DNA from: a virus
DNA: 39,293 nt
Reading direction: 5' to 3' (one strand)
Virus record (IMG/VR): IMGVR_UViG_3300045107_000831
Span: 1-39,293 of that record
A program made the translations under genes and the position numbers. The first letter of the stretch is position 1. Each line of letters begins with the position of its first letter. The notes under the pieces were generated by a model that saw only the letters and a list, made by a program, of their open reading frames with translations, searched no databases and had not been told where the DNA came from. Of the stretch, positions 1 to 6,459 are shown in pieces.

Positions 1-648
1 TCAACTATTGGGGCGTCCTCCCACGGGCCGCAGCGGGGCCGGCCTTTCCGCCCATAGCGCGTCGAGGACGGCCCTGATCGCAGCGTCGGCCGACACGTGA
101 AACCACTCGCCCTCCAGCCGGTGCTTGGCCAGAATCTCGTGGGCCCGTTGCTCGACCTTCTTCGACCGGATCTCGCTGCCGACCACGAATAGATGCAGCC
201 GCAGGTCGCGCCCCGATCCGCCCACCAGGTCGAGCAGCCGCTTGCCGGGGCTCCTGCTGATGCCGATCTTCTGCGGCCCGTCGTGGCTGCCGATGACGTA
301 GACGCCGAGCGGATGATGGCCGCCCAGGGAGCGGTCCGGCAGGCTGTCCAGCTCGCGGTCGAGGCGGCGCGGCCACACGAGCTCGACGTCCTCCGCTGGC
401 ACCTCCTGCGCCGTGCGGACCCGCACGAGCGGCGCGGGCGGCGCCGCGGCCGCCGGCAGCCGCCCGCGCGCCGCGTCGATTCGCCTGTTGATCGCCTCGG
501 CTGCGGCGATCGCCTCGCCGCGCGCGTCGGGCAGGCGTTCCAGCTTCCAGCCCAGCGCCCGCAGGTCGGCGCTCGGCTGCCAGTAGAAGCGCGGCGGCTC
601 GCCGGCGGCGCCGGGCTTCTCGACGAAGTAGCGGATCCTGTGCTTCAC
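1..648 (-). CDS. GIY-YIG (T5orf172/Mug113-like) protein with integrase-type N-terminus
   Basis: A 215-residue protein with a GTG start and a TGA stop on the first bases of the window. The C-terminal half (about 115-200) has a GIY-YIG-like core: GVYVIG at 115, KIGIS at 127, an Arg near 137, a Glu near 167 in a predicted helix, and EGEWFHVS at 180. This is the arrangement of T5orf172/Mug113 proteins, which are predicted nucleases or nucleic-acid binders. The first 65 residues (RYFVEKPG, FYWQPSA, LGWK, IAAAEAINR) are clearly homologous to the N-terminus of the integrase at 2901-4142. The start overlaps the end of the upstream gene by 4 bases, so the two are probably co-translated. The domain call is fairly sure; nuclease activity and target are unknown. 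Confidence 0.85.
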   Translation of the reverse strand: MKHRIRYFVEKPGAAGEPPRFYWQPSADLRALGWKLERLPDARGEAIAAAEAINRRIDAARGRLPAAAAPPAPLVRVRTAQEVPAEDVELVWPRRLDRELDSLPDRSLGGHHPLGVYVIGSHDGPQKIGISRSPGKRLLDLVGGSGRDLRLHLFVVGSEIRSKKVEQRAHEILAKHRLEGEWFHVSADAAIRAVLDALWAERPAPLRPVGGRPNS

Positions 649-929
649 GGTCCTTCCCTCCTCAGCCGGCGCGGCGACGCCCGCATGCTCGCCTCGCCCG
701 GATTGTCATCCTCCGCCGGATCGTCCTCCTCGAGATCGGCATCGGCGCTGCGGGCGGTCAGCAGCAGGTCGAACTCCCAGAGCTCGAGCGGCACGACCAG
801 CAGGATCTGGCGGCGGCTGCGCAGCAGCTCGCCGCGCTCGAGGACGAACTGGACGGCTTGCTCGGCGGTGATGGGCTCGCGGCGCGCATCTGGCGGGACC
901 GCGAGACGGCCCCTGGTCTGCTTCGGCAT
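645..929 (-). CDS. Hypothetical phage protein, 94 aa
   Basis: Unrecognised protein. The ATG at 929 is preferred because it follows an AAGGG-type ribosome binding site and gives MPKQTRGRLAVPPDARREPI. Upstream extension in the same frame is possible but reads into low-complexity, Arg/Pro-rich sequence. The middle holds an amphipathic helix (ITAEQAVQFVLERGELL) and a hydrophobic strand (ILLVVPLELWEFDLLL), followed by an acidic stretch rich in Asp and Glu and a basic tail. It overlaps the start of the GIY-YIG gene by ATGA-type coupling (645-648), so the two may work together. It lies just downstream of a terminator, so its promoter is likely somewhere in 930-1076, but none is obvious. Confidence 0.6.
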   Translation of the reverse strand: MPKQTRGRLAVPPDARREPITAEQAVQFVLERGELLRSRRQILLVVPLELWEFDLLLTARSADADLEEDDPAEDDNPGEASMRASPRRLRREGP

Positions 930-1077
930 GGCAACGCCCTTCGGCTGGCGATTGCCGGCGCGCCCGTGCTTTCCAAGGCACCTGGCGCCCCGGGGGTTGG
1001 AAACCCGGCCGAAGACGGGCCGACGGCCTTTAGGCTTGCGCCCTGGACATAGCCGCCGCCCCCGGAACATAGGCATG

Positions 1078-1137
1078 AAAAAGCCGCCAGGCGGGGCGGG
1101 TCCGCTTCGGTCGGAGTTTCCAAGCTCCGAGGCGGAC
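1078..1137 (-). terminator. Intrinsic terminator after the integrase/ParB operon
   Basis: Directly behind the stop of the 102-aa gene, read on the minus strand, comes a large hairpin: arms 1132-1137/1100-1105 (GTCCGC with GCGGAC) and 1125-1129/1112-1116 (CTCCG with CGGAG). A second GC hairpin follows (1095-1099 with 1084-1088) and then five U residues (1082-1078). The second hairpin plus U-run fits a Rho-independent terminator. It separates the integrase operon from the distal gene pair at 1-929. The rest of 930-1077 shows no gene I can support. Confidence 0.55.
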
Positions 1138-1138
1138 T

Positions 1139-1447
1139 CTACCCCTCGCCGGCCTTGGTCGCAAGGTCGAGCCGCGCCAGCATCTCGCCGGCGACCTTGC
1201 GAGCCGCCTCGAGCGTCGGCGCCGCCTGCACCGCGGCAAGCGTCTCGCGTGCCCAGGATTCGAGGATGATCCGCTCACCACGAAGCACGCTGACCTGCTG
1301 TTTGAGAACGTCAGCTTCCGGCGTGGCGTCGAGCACAGCCCGGTAGGCGCGCTCGAACACCGCCGCGCTGTTTCCGCCGATCTGGCGCGCCCAGGTGATC
1401 CGGCTGGCATGGAGCAGGGCTTCGATCTTCCGGTCGACGTCGCTCAT
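1139..1447 (-). CDS. Hypothetical helical protein, 102 aa
   Basis: Start ATG at 1447 overlaps the ParB stop as ATGA (1444-1447), which fixes the start. The protein begins MSDVDRKIEALLHASR and is almost entirely predicted helix (Ala, Glu, Arg and Leu rich, no Pro or Gly breaks in the middle), possibly a short coiled coil around residues 40-75. I do not recognise a family. It is the last gene before the terminator at 1078-1137, in the integrase-ParB transcription unit. Translation coupling to ParB suggests a related job, but no function can be given. Confidence 0.65.
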   Translation of the reverse strand: MSDVDRKIEALLHASRITWARQIGGNSAAVFERAYRAVLDATPEADVLKQQVSVLRGERIILESWARETLAAVQAAPTLEAARKVAGEMLARLDLATKAGEG

Positions 1448-2904
1448 GCCGCGGTACTCACCCCCGCCGCTTGCCGCGTCGGCAAGGCCTCTTCCTCGTT
1501 GTCGCCGGCGGCGGGCTCGGGGCGCAGGTGCTCCGGCAGCTCGATGCCGTAGCGCTCGGCGAGCGCCGGAGTTGCGGAATCGCGGGCGGGCTCCCACCGA
1601 TCAAAGGCGTACCGACCGGCTTGCTGGGCGGCGAGAGCGACCAGCTCGGGCTCCGAAAGGGCGGCAAGCGCCGTCCAGATTGCGCGGGGATGGCGCGCCT
1701 CGTGCGGCAACTCGAGGGTTTCGCCGACGTCGTACGAGTCGGTGGCCTGCAGCAGCACGCGCAGCAGCTCCAGCGGGGGCTGTTCGCGCAGGGCGGCGAC
1801 CAAGTCGGCCTCGAAGCGCTCCTCGGCCGCGCGCGCGCGCTCGATCCGCTCCTGCCGCTCCTTCCAATCCGTGTCCGCGCCGTGGCCGGCTGGGGCGGCC
1901 TTTGCGGCCTTCACCAAGCCCGTCTTGACGTTGAGCGAGCCGTCAGGCGCCAGCACCACCACGGCGCCGGCGGCCTTGCGGTCCTTCGAGCGCCCGGGCT
2001 CGTACTCGTAGCTCTTGAACCAGTGCTCCTCGAGCTTGGCCCAGTGCCACTCCTTGCGCAGCGCGGCGACCTTCTCCTTCGCCGCCTGCTTCTGCAACCG
2101 CATGAACTCCTGCCGATCGGCGAGCCAGACCTCGCCGCTGTCGTCGAGCTCGACGCGCTCGCCCTGGTACTGCTCGAGCGGGAAGGCCGCGCGGCTCGCC
2201 GGAACCATGCCGCTGATCACGCGGTCGCGGACCTGGTCGGGGTGGCTCATCCAGGGCTTGCCGATCTCGGCGAGCACATTGCGCTGCAGCTGGGGGTCCG
2301 CCGCGGTCAGGAATCGCGCCTGCTCGATGCGCAGCCGGCCGTCGGCGATCGCCGCCTGCAGCTCGGGCTCGAGCTTCGTCACCAGGGCGACGCGCTGCTG
2401 CACGTAGCGCTGCGTCCGGCGGATCCGCTCGGCGATCGCCGCGGTCGACCAGCGGGCCGGGTCGAGGTCACGCAGAGCGCGGAAGGCCTCGCCCTCCTCG
2501 ATCGGCGAGATGTCCTGGCGCTGCAGGTTCTCGAGCAGCGTGATCGCCCGCGTGGCGACGTCGTCGGCATCGATGACCCGGCACGGGATGATGGCGGCGC
2601 CGGCGTCCCACTGGTCGCGCTCCCACAGCAGGCTGAGCGCGCGGTACCGGCGCTCGCCGGCGACGATCTCGTAGCACGGGCGATCGCTGAGCGGCGGCGG
2701 CGCCGGCGTGGAGCGCGGCCGCACCACCAGGTTCTGCAGCAGCCCGTCGCTGGCGATCGACGCCGCGAGCTCCTCGAGCGCCGTCGCGTCGAAGGCCTTG
2801 CGCGGGTTCAGTGCCGAAGGAAACAGCTGGACGAACGCCAACATCACGATCGCCGGCTCGGTGGCCGTCGGCGAACGGCGTTCGCCCTGGGTCTTCGCCT
2901 TCAT
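1444..2904 (-). CDS. ParB/RepB/Spo0J-like partition nuclease-domain protein
   Basis: A 486-residue protein. The N-terminal ParB-type domain is clear: LNPRK at 32-36, GLLQNLVVRP at 54-63, the GERRYRAL box at 83-90, and ENLQRQDISPIEEGEAF from 125. A HTH-like region follows (about 150-190; IAERIRRTQRYVQQRVALV), as in chromosomal and plasmid ParB. The C-terminal ~280 residues are longer than in typical ParB and contain a Lys/Arg/Glu-rich helical segment. The Met at 2904 is chosen because ATGA overlaps the integrase stop; the longer upstream reading frame lies inside the integrase. No ParA partner is visible, which fits an integrated phage using a ParB-like nuclease or DNA-binding protein rather than plasmid partition. 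ParB domains bind CTP; whether this one does is unknown. Confidence 0.9.
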   Translation of the reverse strand: MKAKTQGERRSPTATEPAIVMLAFVQLFPSALNPRKAFDATALEELAASIASDGLLQNLVVRPRSTPAPPPLSDRPCYEIVAGERRYRALSLLWERDQWDAGAAIIPCRVIDADDVATRAITLLENLQRQDISPIEEGEAFRALRDLDPARWSTAAIAERIRRTQRYVQQRVALVTKLEPELQAAIADGRLRIEQARFLTAADPQLQRNVLAEIGKPWMSHPDQVRDRVISGMVPASRAAFPLEQYQGERVELDDSGEVWLADRQEFMRLQKQAAKEKVAALRKEWHWAKLEEHWFKSYEYEPGRSKDRKAAGAVVVLAPDGSLNVKTGLVKAAKAAPAGHGADTDWKERQERIERARAAEERFEADLVAALREQPPLELLRVLLQATDSYDVGETLELPHEARHPRAIWTALAALSEPELVALAAQQAGRYAFDRWEPARDSATPALAERYGIELPEHLRPEPAAGDNEEEALPTRQAAGVSTAA

Positions 2905-4142
2905 GCCTGCTCTCCCTCCTTCGTCGCCGGCGCGCGGTCGCGCGCCTCTTCCCACGCGACCAGCTTCGCGATCGCCTTGCTCGCCATCTCGCCCGACGTT
3001 GCCAGGTAGTGCTTGAGGATCCCGTAGACGCTACGCTCGCTGTGGCCGCTGATGGCGCAGATCTCGGGCACGGTGCAGCCGGCCTCGGCCAGGTTGGTGA
3101 CCGCGGTGTCGCGCAGGTCCATGTACCAGACGTCGGCGAGCGGGCACTTCGCCGGCGTCATCGCCTCGCGGCCCTCGGCCGCGGCGGCCGGGCGGTCGCG
3201 GCGGCACCACTCGGCAATCGCCTCGTCGCGCACCGCGGCGAAGTGGTGGCGGAAATTGTCGCTGCCGTAGCCGCGGCCGGTCTCCTCGCTGACCACGATC
3301 TCCGGCGCCCGGCAGCCATGCGCGTCGAGGCGGGCCCGCGCGGCCGCCAGGCGCTCGACCAGGCGCGGCACGGCCGGCGCGTCGATCCAGGCGCCGCGCT
3401 TGCTCTGCCGCAGCCGGATGCGCTTGTCCTGGTAGCGCACCCACGGCAGGCGCAGCACGTCGCCCTGGCGCTGGCCGACATAGAGGGCGAGCAGCACGGC
3501 GTCGCCGATCGACGGCCGCTCGAGCAGGTCGGCGACCTCGACGACGATGTCGACCTCGGCCGGCGTCCAGATCCGCAGGCGCGGCTCGGTGCCGACCAGG
3601 CCGGGCTTTTCGAAGGGGTTGCTGGCGACCAGCTCGTGGTCCCAGGCGAACTTGAAGAGCAGCCGGGCGACGCGCATGACGGCGTTGGCCTTGGCCGGCG
3701 TCGCCTGCTGCATGCTGGCGTAGAACTTCTGCGCCAGGGCCCGGCCGATGGTGCGGGCGGGCGCGTCGCCGGCCCACTCCGTGACGATGCCGAGGCACCA
3801 TTCGTAGTCGTAGCGGGTCTTCGGCGCGAGCTCGCGGAAGCGGGGCGACAGGCGATAGCGCTGGATCAGCTCGGCGACGGTCACCGGCGCGGCCACCTTC
3901 GGCGCCGGCAGCGTGCCGGCCGGCCCGGCGCCGAGGCGCCAGGCGTCGAGCTCGCGGTTCAGCGCCTCGGCCGCGGCGATCGCCGCGGCGCGGTCGGTGA
4001 TGGGATGGCCCTGGCGATCGGCGAGGCGCTGCGGCTTCCAGCCGAGCTCGCGCAGCGCGGCCGAGGGCTGCCAGTAGAAGCGCGACGGCTCGCCGGCCGG
4101 GCCGGGCTTCTCGACGAAGTAGCGGACCTTGATGCGTGCCAT
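2901..4142 (-). CDS. int: Tyrosine recombinase (phage integrase)
   Basis: A 413-aa site-specific recombinase that should integrate and, with an excisionase, excise the prophage at the tRNA-Arg site found at 38675. N-terminal arm-binding-type region 1-70, core-binding domain about 88-175 (TVAELIQRYRLSPRFRELAPKT), catalytic domain 190-400. Catalytic residues seen: Arg225 (YVGQRQGD), Arg344 (DLRDTAVT), His367 (ISGHS) and nucleophile Tyr379 (LKHYLA). The first position of the usual H-x-x-R box is Met341 rather than His. The ATG at 4142 directly abuts the TAG of the upstream 69-aa gene, and the 3' end overlaps ParB as ATGA. It lies in a leftward early operon. The N-terminal 65 residues recur in the GIY-YIG protein at 1-648. 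Confidence 0.96.
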   Translation of the reverse strand: MARIKVRYFVEKPGPAGEPSRFYWQPSAALRELGWKPQRLADRQGHPITDRAAAIAAAEALNRELDAWRLGAGPAGTLPAPKVAAPVTVAELIQRYRLSPRFRELAPKTRYDYEWCLGIVTEWAGDAPARTIGRALAQKFYASMQQATPAKANAVMRVARLLFKFAWDHELVASNPFEKPGLVGTEPRLRIWTPAEVDIVVEVADLLERPSIGDAVLLALYVGQRQGDVLRLPWVRYQDKRIRLRQSKRGAWIDAPAVPRLVERLAAARARLDAHGCRAPEIVVSEETGRGYGSDNFRHHFAAVRDEAIAEWCRRDRPAAAAEGREAMTPAKCPLADVWYMDLRDTAVTNLAEAGCTVPEICAISGHSERSVYGILKHYLATSGEMASKAIAKLVAWEEARDRAPATKEGEQA

Positions 4143-4352
4143 CTACCTGCTCCGAAGCCAGTCATGGGCGGCGGCGATCGCCGCCTCGACGGTGTCGCCG
4201 GCGAAGCCCTCCCGCCGGCCTCTCTCGAGATCGAGCCACACGATCATGCCGTCATCGCCGATCTCGGTGGTCGCATGGGCGAACGCGACTCCGGATGCAC
4301 GAGCCGCGCTGGCCAGCGCCATCATGGCCGGCCCGATCGCGGCGCTGTCCAT
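4143..4352 (-). CDS. Hypothetical protein, 69 aa
   Basis: Starts at ATG 4352, which shares one base with the TGA of the upstream HTH gene (TGATG), and ends immediately before the integrase ATG. The sequence (AAIGPAMMALASAARASG, then VAFAHATTEIGDDGMIVWLDLE, then a C-terminal helix ending AAIAAAHDWLRSR) suggests a small alpha/beta protein. I do not recognise the family. Position between a putative excisionase and the integrase suggests an accessory role in recombination, but this is only context. Confidence 0.6.
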   Translation of the reverse strand: MDSAAIGPAMMALASAARASGVAFAHATTEIGDDGMIVWLDLERGRREGFAGDTVEAAIAAAHDWLRSR

Positions 4353-4636
4353 CACGCCGCCTCGCCGGCGACGGCCGCCGCGACCTGCGGCAGCCGGGCC
4401 ATCAGCTTGGCGCGCCAGGCGGCGTCCTCGTCCGCCGGCGCTGCGGCCGGCGCCAGGCCCGGGCGCTGCGCGCGCTTCCAGGCCTCGATCGCCTCGGGGT
4501 CCCACACGTTGCCGCAGCCGGCGAGCGGCGGCGGGAAGCCGTGCCGCTCGATCAGCCGCTTCTTGTTCCGGTGGAACCACTCCGGGCCGTGGCCGAGCTC
4601 GCGCGCGACCTCGGGGATGCGGAGCGCCGCCGTCAT
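4352..4636 (-). CDS. AlpA/excisionase-like HTH DNA-binding protein
   Basis: A 94-residue protein. Residues 5-55 look like a winged or MerR/AlpA-type helix-turn-helix: LRIPEVARELGHGPEWFHRNKKRLIE, then a short wing (GFPPPLAGCGNVW) and an EAIEAWKRAQ helix, the typical order in AlpA/Xis-type proteins. It lies one small gene upstream of the integrase in the same operon, where an excisionase or directionality factor is expected. The start at 4636 is set by ATGA overlap with the upstream gene. The HTH assignment is moderately sure; the excisionase role is inferred from position. Confidence 0.72.
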   Translation of the reverse strand: MTAALRIPEVARELGHGPEWFHRNKKRLIERHGFPPPLAGCGNVWDPEAIEAWKRAQRPGLAPAAAPADEDAAWRAKLMARLPQVAAAVAGEAA

Positions 4637-4848
4637 GGCCGCGCCCGCCGCACGCCCGCCGCCGGCACCCACTTCGGCCCGGCGGTGAAGGACACCAGGA
4701 TCGAGTGCGGCAGCGGGCACATCACGCTGCCGCACTCGAAGTGGAACCCGTCCTGCTGAGGCACCAGCACCAGGTCGCCGAAGGCGAGCGGCTCGGCGGC
4801 GGCCGGCGCCGGCCGGCCGCGCTCGAGCGCGAGCAGCTCGCCGCTCAC
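4633..4848 (-). CDS. Hypothetical protein, 71 aa
   Basis: A small protein with the segment PLAFGDLVLVPQQDGFHFECGSVMC in the middle, suggesting a compact beta-fold, and a basic C-terminus. No family recognised. Both ends overlap neighbours by four bases (ATGA), which strongly supports it as translated. It sits in the leftward early operon between the 128-aa protein and the HTH protein. Confidence 0.6.
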   Translation of the reverse strand: MSGELLALERGRPAPAAAEPLAFGDLVLVPQQDGFHFECGSVMCPLPHSILVSFTAGPKWVPAAGVRRARP

Positions 4849-5231
4849 GACGCGCCCCCGCGGACGGCGACCGAGGGCGACAGCGGCGCGCCCGAGGTCA
4901 GCAGCAGCCCCGCCTCGGCGCGGTCTAGCGCCTCGATCGCCGCCACGGCCAGCGTGGCGATGATCAGCATGCGGCGCCGGTACTCCGCCGGGTCGAGCAG
5001 CACGCCGCTGCCGCCGACCTGCGCGTCGGCGGTGACGTGATGGTCGATCAGCAGGGCGAGCCAGGCCTCGGGCCCGTGGTGGTCGTCGTGCTCGAGCGTG
5101 TAGCCGCGGGCCAGCTGGGCGATGCGCTCGCCGGCGATCTCCGACAGCACCGGCAGCGTGCCGGTCGGCGTCTCGCGCGGCAGGGCGAGCAGCGGCGTGG
5201 TGTGAAAGCCGGAAGCCTGGGACTCGGTCAT
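4845..5231 (-). CDS. Phage protein with GYT-EHDD motif, 128 aa
   Basis: The segment ISE/ERIAQLARGYTLEHDDHHGPEAWLALLIDHH resembles a motif common in small phage early proteins, in which a helix with E-R-I/Q precedes G-Y-T-x-E-H-D-D. The C-terminal part has LLDPAEYRRRMLIIATLAVAAIEALDRAE, an amphipathic helix. I know the motif as widespread in phage genomes but without an assigned activity. The clustered His and Asp residues could bind metal. It overlaps the 71-aa gene by ATGA and starts 3 bases after the 96-aa gene. Confidence 0.65.
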   Translation of the reverse strand: MTESQASGFHTTPLLALPRETPTGTLPVLSEIAGERIAQLARGYTLEHDDHHGPEAWLALLIDHHVTADAQVGGSGVLLDPAEYRRRMLIIATLAVAAIEALDRAEAGLLLTSGAPLSPSVAVRGGAS

Positions 5232-5234
5232 GGC

Positions 5235-5525
5235 TCAGGCCTCCAGCCGGGCCTGCCGCGCCATGCGGCGGGCGGCCTCGAGGTGCTGCGTCAGCTCGGC
5301 GGGGCTGAACCCGGCGGCCAGCAGGTCGGCTTCGGTGCAGGCGCCGGCGGCCGACGTGCGGTCGATCAGCACGCGCGAGATCTCGGCCGGCGTCGCCGGC
5401 CGCGGGGGCGCCGCGCGCCGCGCCGCCGGCGGCGTCCAGGTCTTCATCGCCGCCGCGGCGGCCTCGCGCTCGGCAGCCGGGATCCGACCGTCATAGCGCG
5501 CCTCGAGCAGGTCCATCGGTGACAT
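5235..5525 (-). CDS. Hypothetical protein, 96 aa
   Basis: The reading begins MSPMDLLEARYDGRIP; the start could also be the second Met three codons later. An Ala/Pro/Arg-rich linker (residues 27-45) joins an N-terminal helix to a C-terminal segment (SAAGACTEADLLAAGFSPAELTQHLEAARRMARQ) that looks like a small helical, possibly HTH-like, domain. No family recognised. It is second in the leftward operon. Confidence 0.55.
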   Translation of the reverse strand: MSPMDLLEARYDGRIPAAEREAAAAAMKTWTPPAARRAAPPRPATPAEISRVLIDRTSAAGACTEADLLAAGFSPAELTQHLEAARRMARQARLEA

Positions 5526-5534
5526 GGGCTCGCC

Positions 5535-5702
5535 TCAGAAGTTGTAGGGCTGGATGCCGCGCTCGCGGCAATAGGCGTTGGCCTCGCGCTTGCCGGGCAC
5601 GATGACCTTCTCGCCGGCCTGGTACTCGGCGCCGCTGCAGGGGCGGGCGCAGACGGTCAGCTGGTAGAAGCCGCCGCGGATCTTCGTGATGTATGCGACC
5701 AT
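5535..5702 (-). CDS. Small protein, 55 aa, first gene of the left operon
   Basis: A short gene with an excellent ribosome binding site (GAGGGAG, six bases before ATG 5702) on the minus strand. The protein begins MVAYITKIRGGFYQLTVCARP and ends RGIQPYNF. It has three Cys (residues 18, 22 and 46) and an even, globular composition, consistent with a small beta-rich domain. No function recognised. Being the first gene behind the left promoter and the leader terminator, it would be made earliest after induction, the position that antitermination or host-takeover proteins occupy in other temperate phages. That role is speculation. Confidence 0.65.
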   Translation of the reverse strand: MVAYITKIRGGFYQLTVCARPCSGAEYQAGEKVIVPGKREANAYCRERGIQPYNF

Positions 5703-5728
5703 CGGGATCTCCCTCGCCGGCCTCCTGG

Positions 5729-5762
5729 AAAAATCGCCCCGGGGCGGGTGTGCCCCGGGGCA
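5729..5762 (-). terminator. Leader terminator/attenuator of the left operon
   Basis: On the minus strand two copies of GCCCCGGGGC (5761-5752 and 5745-5736) are separated by six bases. Each is self-complementary, so together they form a 10-bp GC stem, and they are followed by GATTTTT. This is a textbook intrinsic terminator about 27 bases before the first start codon of the left operon and about 44 bases after the promoter -10. Full expression of the operon would need read-through or antitermination. Confidence 0.7.
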
Positions 5763-5805
5763 GTTCCAACAGGGAGGCGCCGACCGCAGCCGGTCGGCGA
5801 GGAAA

Positions 5806-5834
5806 ACGCTAGTGGGGTATTTTTACCCCGTCAA
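5806..5834 (-). promoter_or_regulatory. Left early promoter (PL-like)
   Basis: Read on the minus strand: TTGACG (5834-5829), a 17-base spacer, TAGCGT (5811-5806). A 16-bp perfect operator palindrome fills the spacer and a second operator overlaps the -35. The -35 sequence and operator layout match the right promoter at 7194-7222. It would drive the leftward genes from 5702 to at least 1139. Confidence 0.6.
5814..5829. promoter_or_regulatory. Operator OL1 (repressor site)
   Basis: GGGGTATTTTTACCCC, with perfect 6-base arms around TTTT. It occupies the spacer of the left promoter, where repressor binding would block RNA polymerase. It shares the pattern GGGGYA-N4-TRCCCC with the site at 7202-7217. 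Confidence 0.65.
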
Positions 5835-5848
5835 GGTAAATTTGCCCC
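5833..5848. promoter_or_regulatory. Operator OL2 (repressor site)
   Basis: AAGGTAAATTTGCCCC, an imperfect palindrome with AAATTT at the centre, overlapping two bases of the -35 of the left promoter. Its centre is 19 bases from that of OL1. It resembles the AAATTT-centred sites at 7144 and 7179. Confidence 0.58.
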
Positions 5849-5898
5849 GATAGGCTCGCGGCGTTACGATGGTCGCCTTCGATCGAGGAGGGACGATG

Positions 5899-6459
5899 TC
5901 AGATCAAGCCGCGGGCGCGGGCCTGAGCGTAGGCCTGGAGCGCTATTTCGAAGAACTCGCGCTTGTCGAGCCGCCGAAGCTGCTCGAGGCCGTCAACTGG
6001 GATGCGCTGGTAGGCGCCTGCCGTGATGGCTTCCGAGAGCCAATCGGGCTCATGGATCGTAAGCCACTGGAGGAACACCAGCTCGACGTCGGAGAAACGT
6101 TCCCCGAGATGCTGAAGCCCCTGTAGCGCGACCACCAGGAACAGCACGGTACTGACCTGCGTGAACTCGATCACGCCGTGGGGATCCCGATCCGCGTGCT
6201 TGAAGAAGTTCATCGCCTGCTTGAGCAGGCCGACGAGCTCGGCGCGCTTCTCGCTCCTTATGCGGGGCGAGTCGAACAGCAACTCCGGACCGCCGCGCCC
6301 GGCGTTGATGTCATGGACGACCTGGTGGGCAGCCGCAGCAAGCGAGTGTACCGCGACCGGATCTCTCTCCGCGAACCACAGCTCGATCGCGCAATCGAGC
6401 TGGCGACGGGCGGCGTCCAGCTTGGAGATCCGGATCTGGCTGCGATCGACGCCGCTCAT
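5899..6459 (-). CDS. Conserved 186-aa protein co-transcribed with the repressor
   Basis: The start at 6459 overlaps the repressor stop by ATGA, so the gene is in the lysogenic (cI) transcript and should be expressed in the prophage state. The protein is mostly helical: KLDAARRQLDCAIELWF at 13-29, DPVAVHSLAAAAHQVVHDI next, then LVGLLKQAMNFFKHADRDP around 80-98, and a hydrophobic stretch VSTVLFLVVALQGLQHLG. I recall related stand-alone bacterial proteins with the same A-R-x-L-x-x-A-I-x-L-x-F, L-A-x-A-A and N-F-F-K-H-A-D motifs, all uncharacterised. The first helices are reminiscent of HEPN-type folds, but no R-x4-6-H motif is seen. A superinfection-exclusion or lysogenic-conversion role is plausible from context only. 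Confidence 0.8.
   Translation of the reverse strand: MSGVDRSQIRISKLDAARRQLDCAIELWFAERDPVAVHSLAAAAHQVVHDINAGRGGPELLFDSPRIRSEKRAELVGLLKQAMNFFKHADRDPHGVIEFTQVSTVLFLVVALQGLQHLGERFSDVELVFLQWLTIHEPDWLSEAITAGAYQRIPVDGLEQLRRLDKREFFEIALQAYAQARARGLI

Noticed and set aside
645-1076. Extending the 94-aa gene to an ATG at 1076
   Set aside because: The extension crosses a terminator U-run boundary and is Arg/Gly/Pro-rich; a better ribosome binding site lies at 929.
5896-6126. Plus-strand 76-aa frame with an excellent GGAGGG ribosome binding site, antisense to the 186-aa gene
   Set aside because: Third-position GC and recognisable conserved motifs favour the minus-strand gene; the GGAGGG may be chance or part of the left promoter region.
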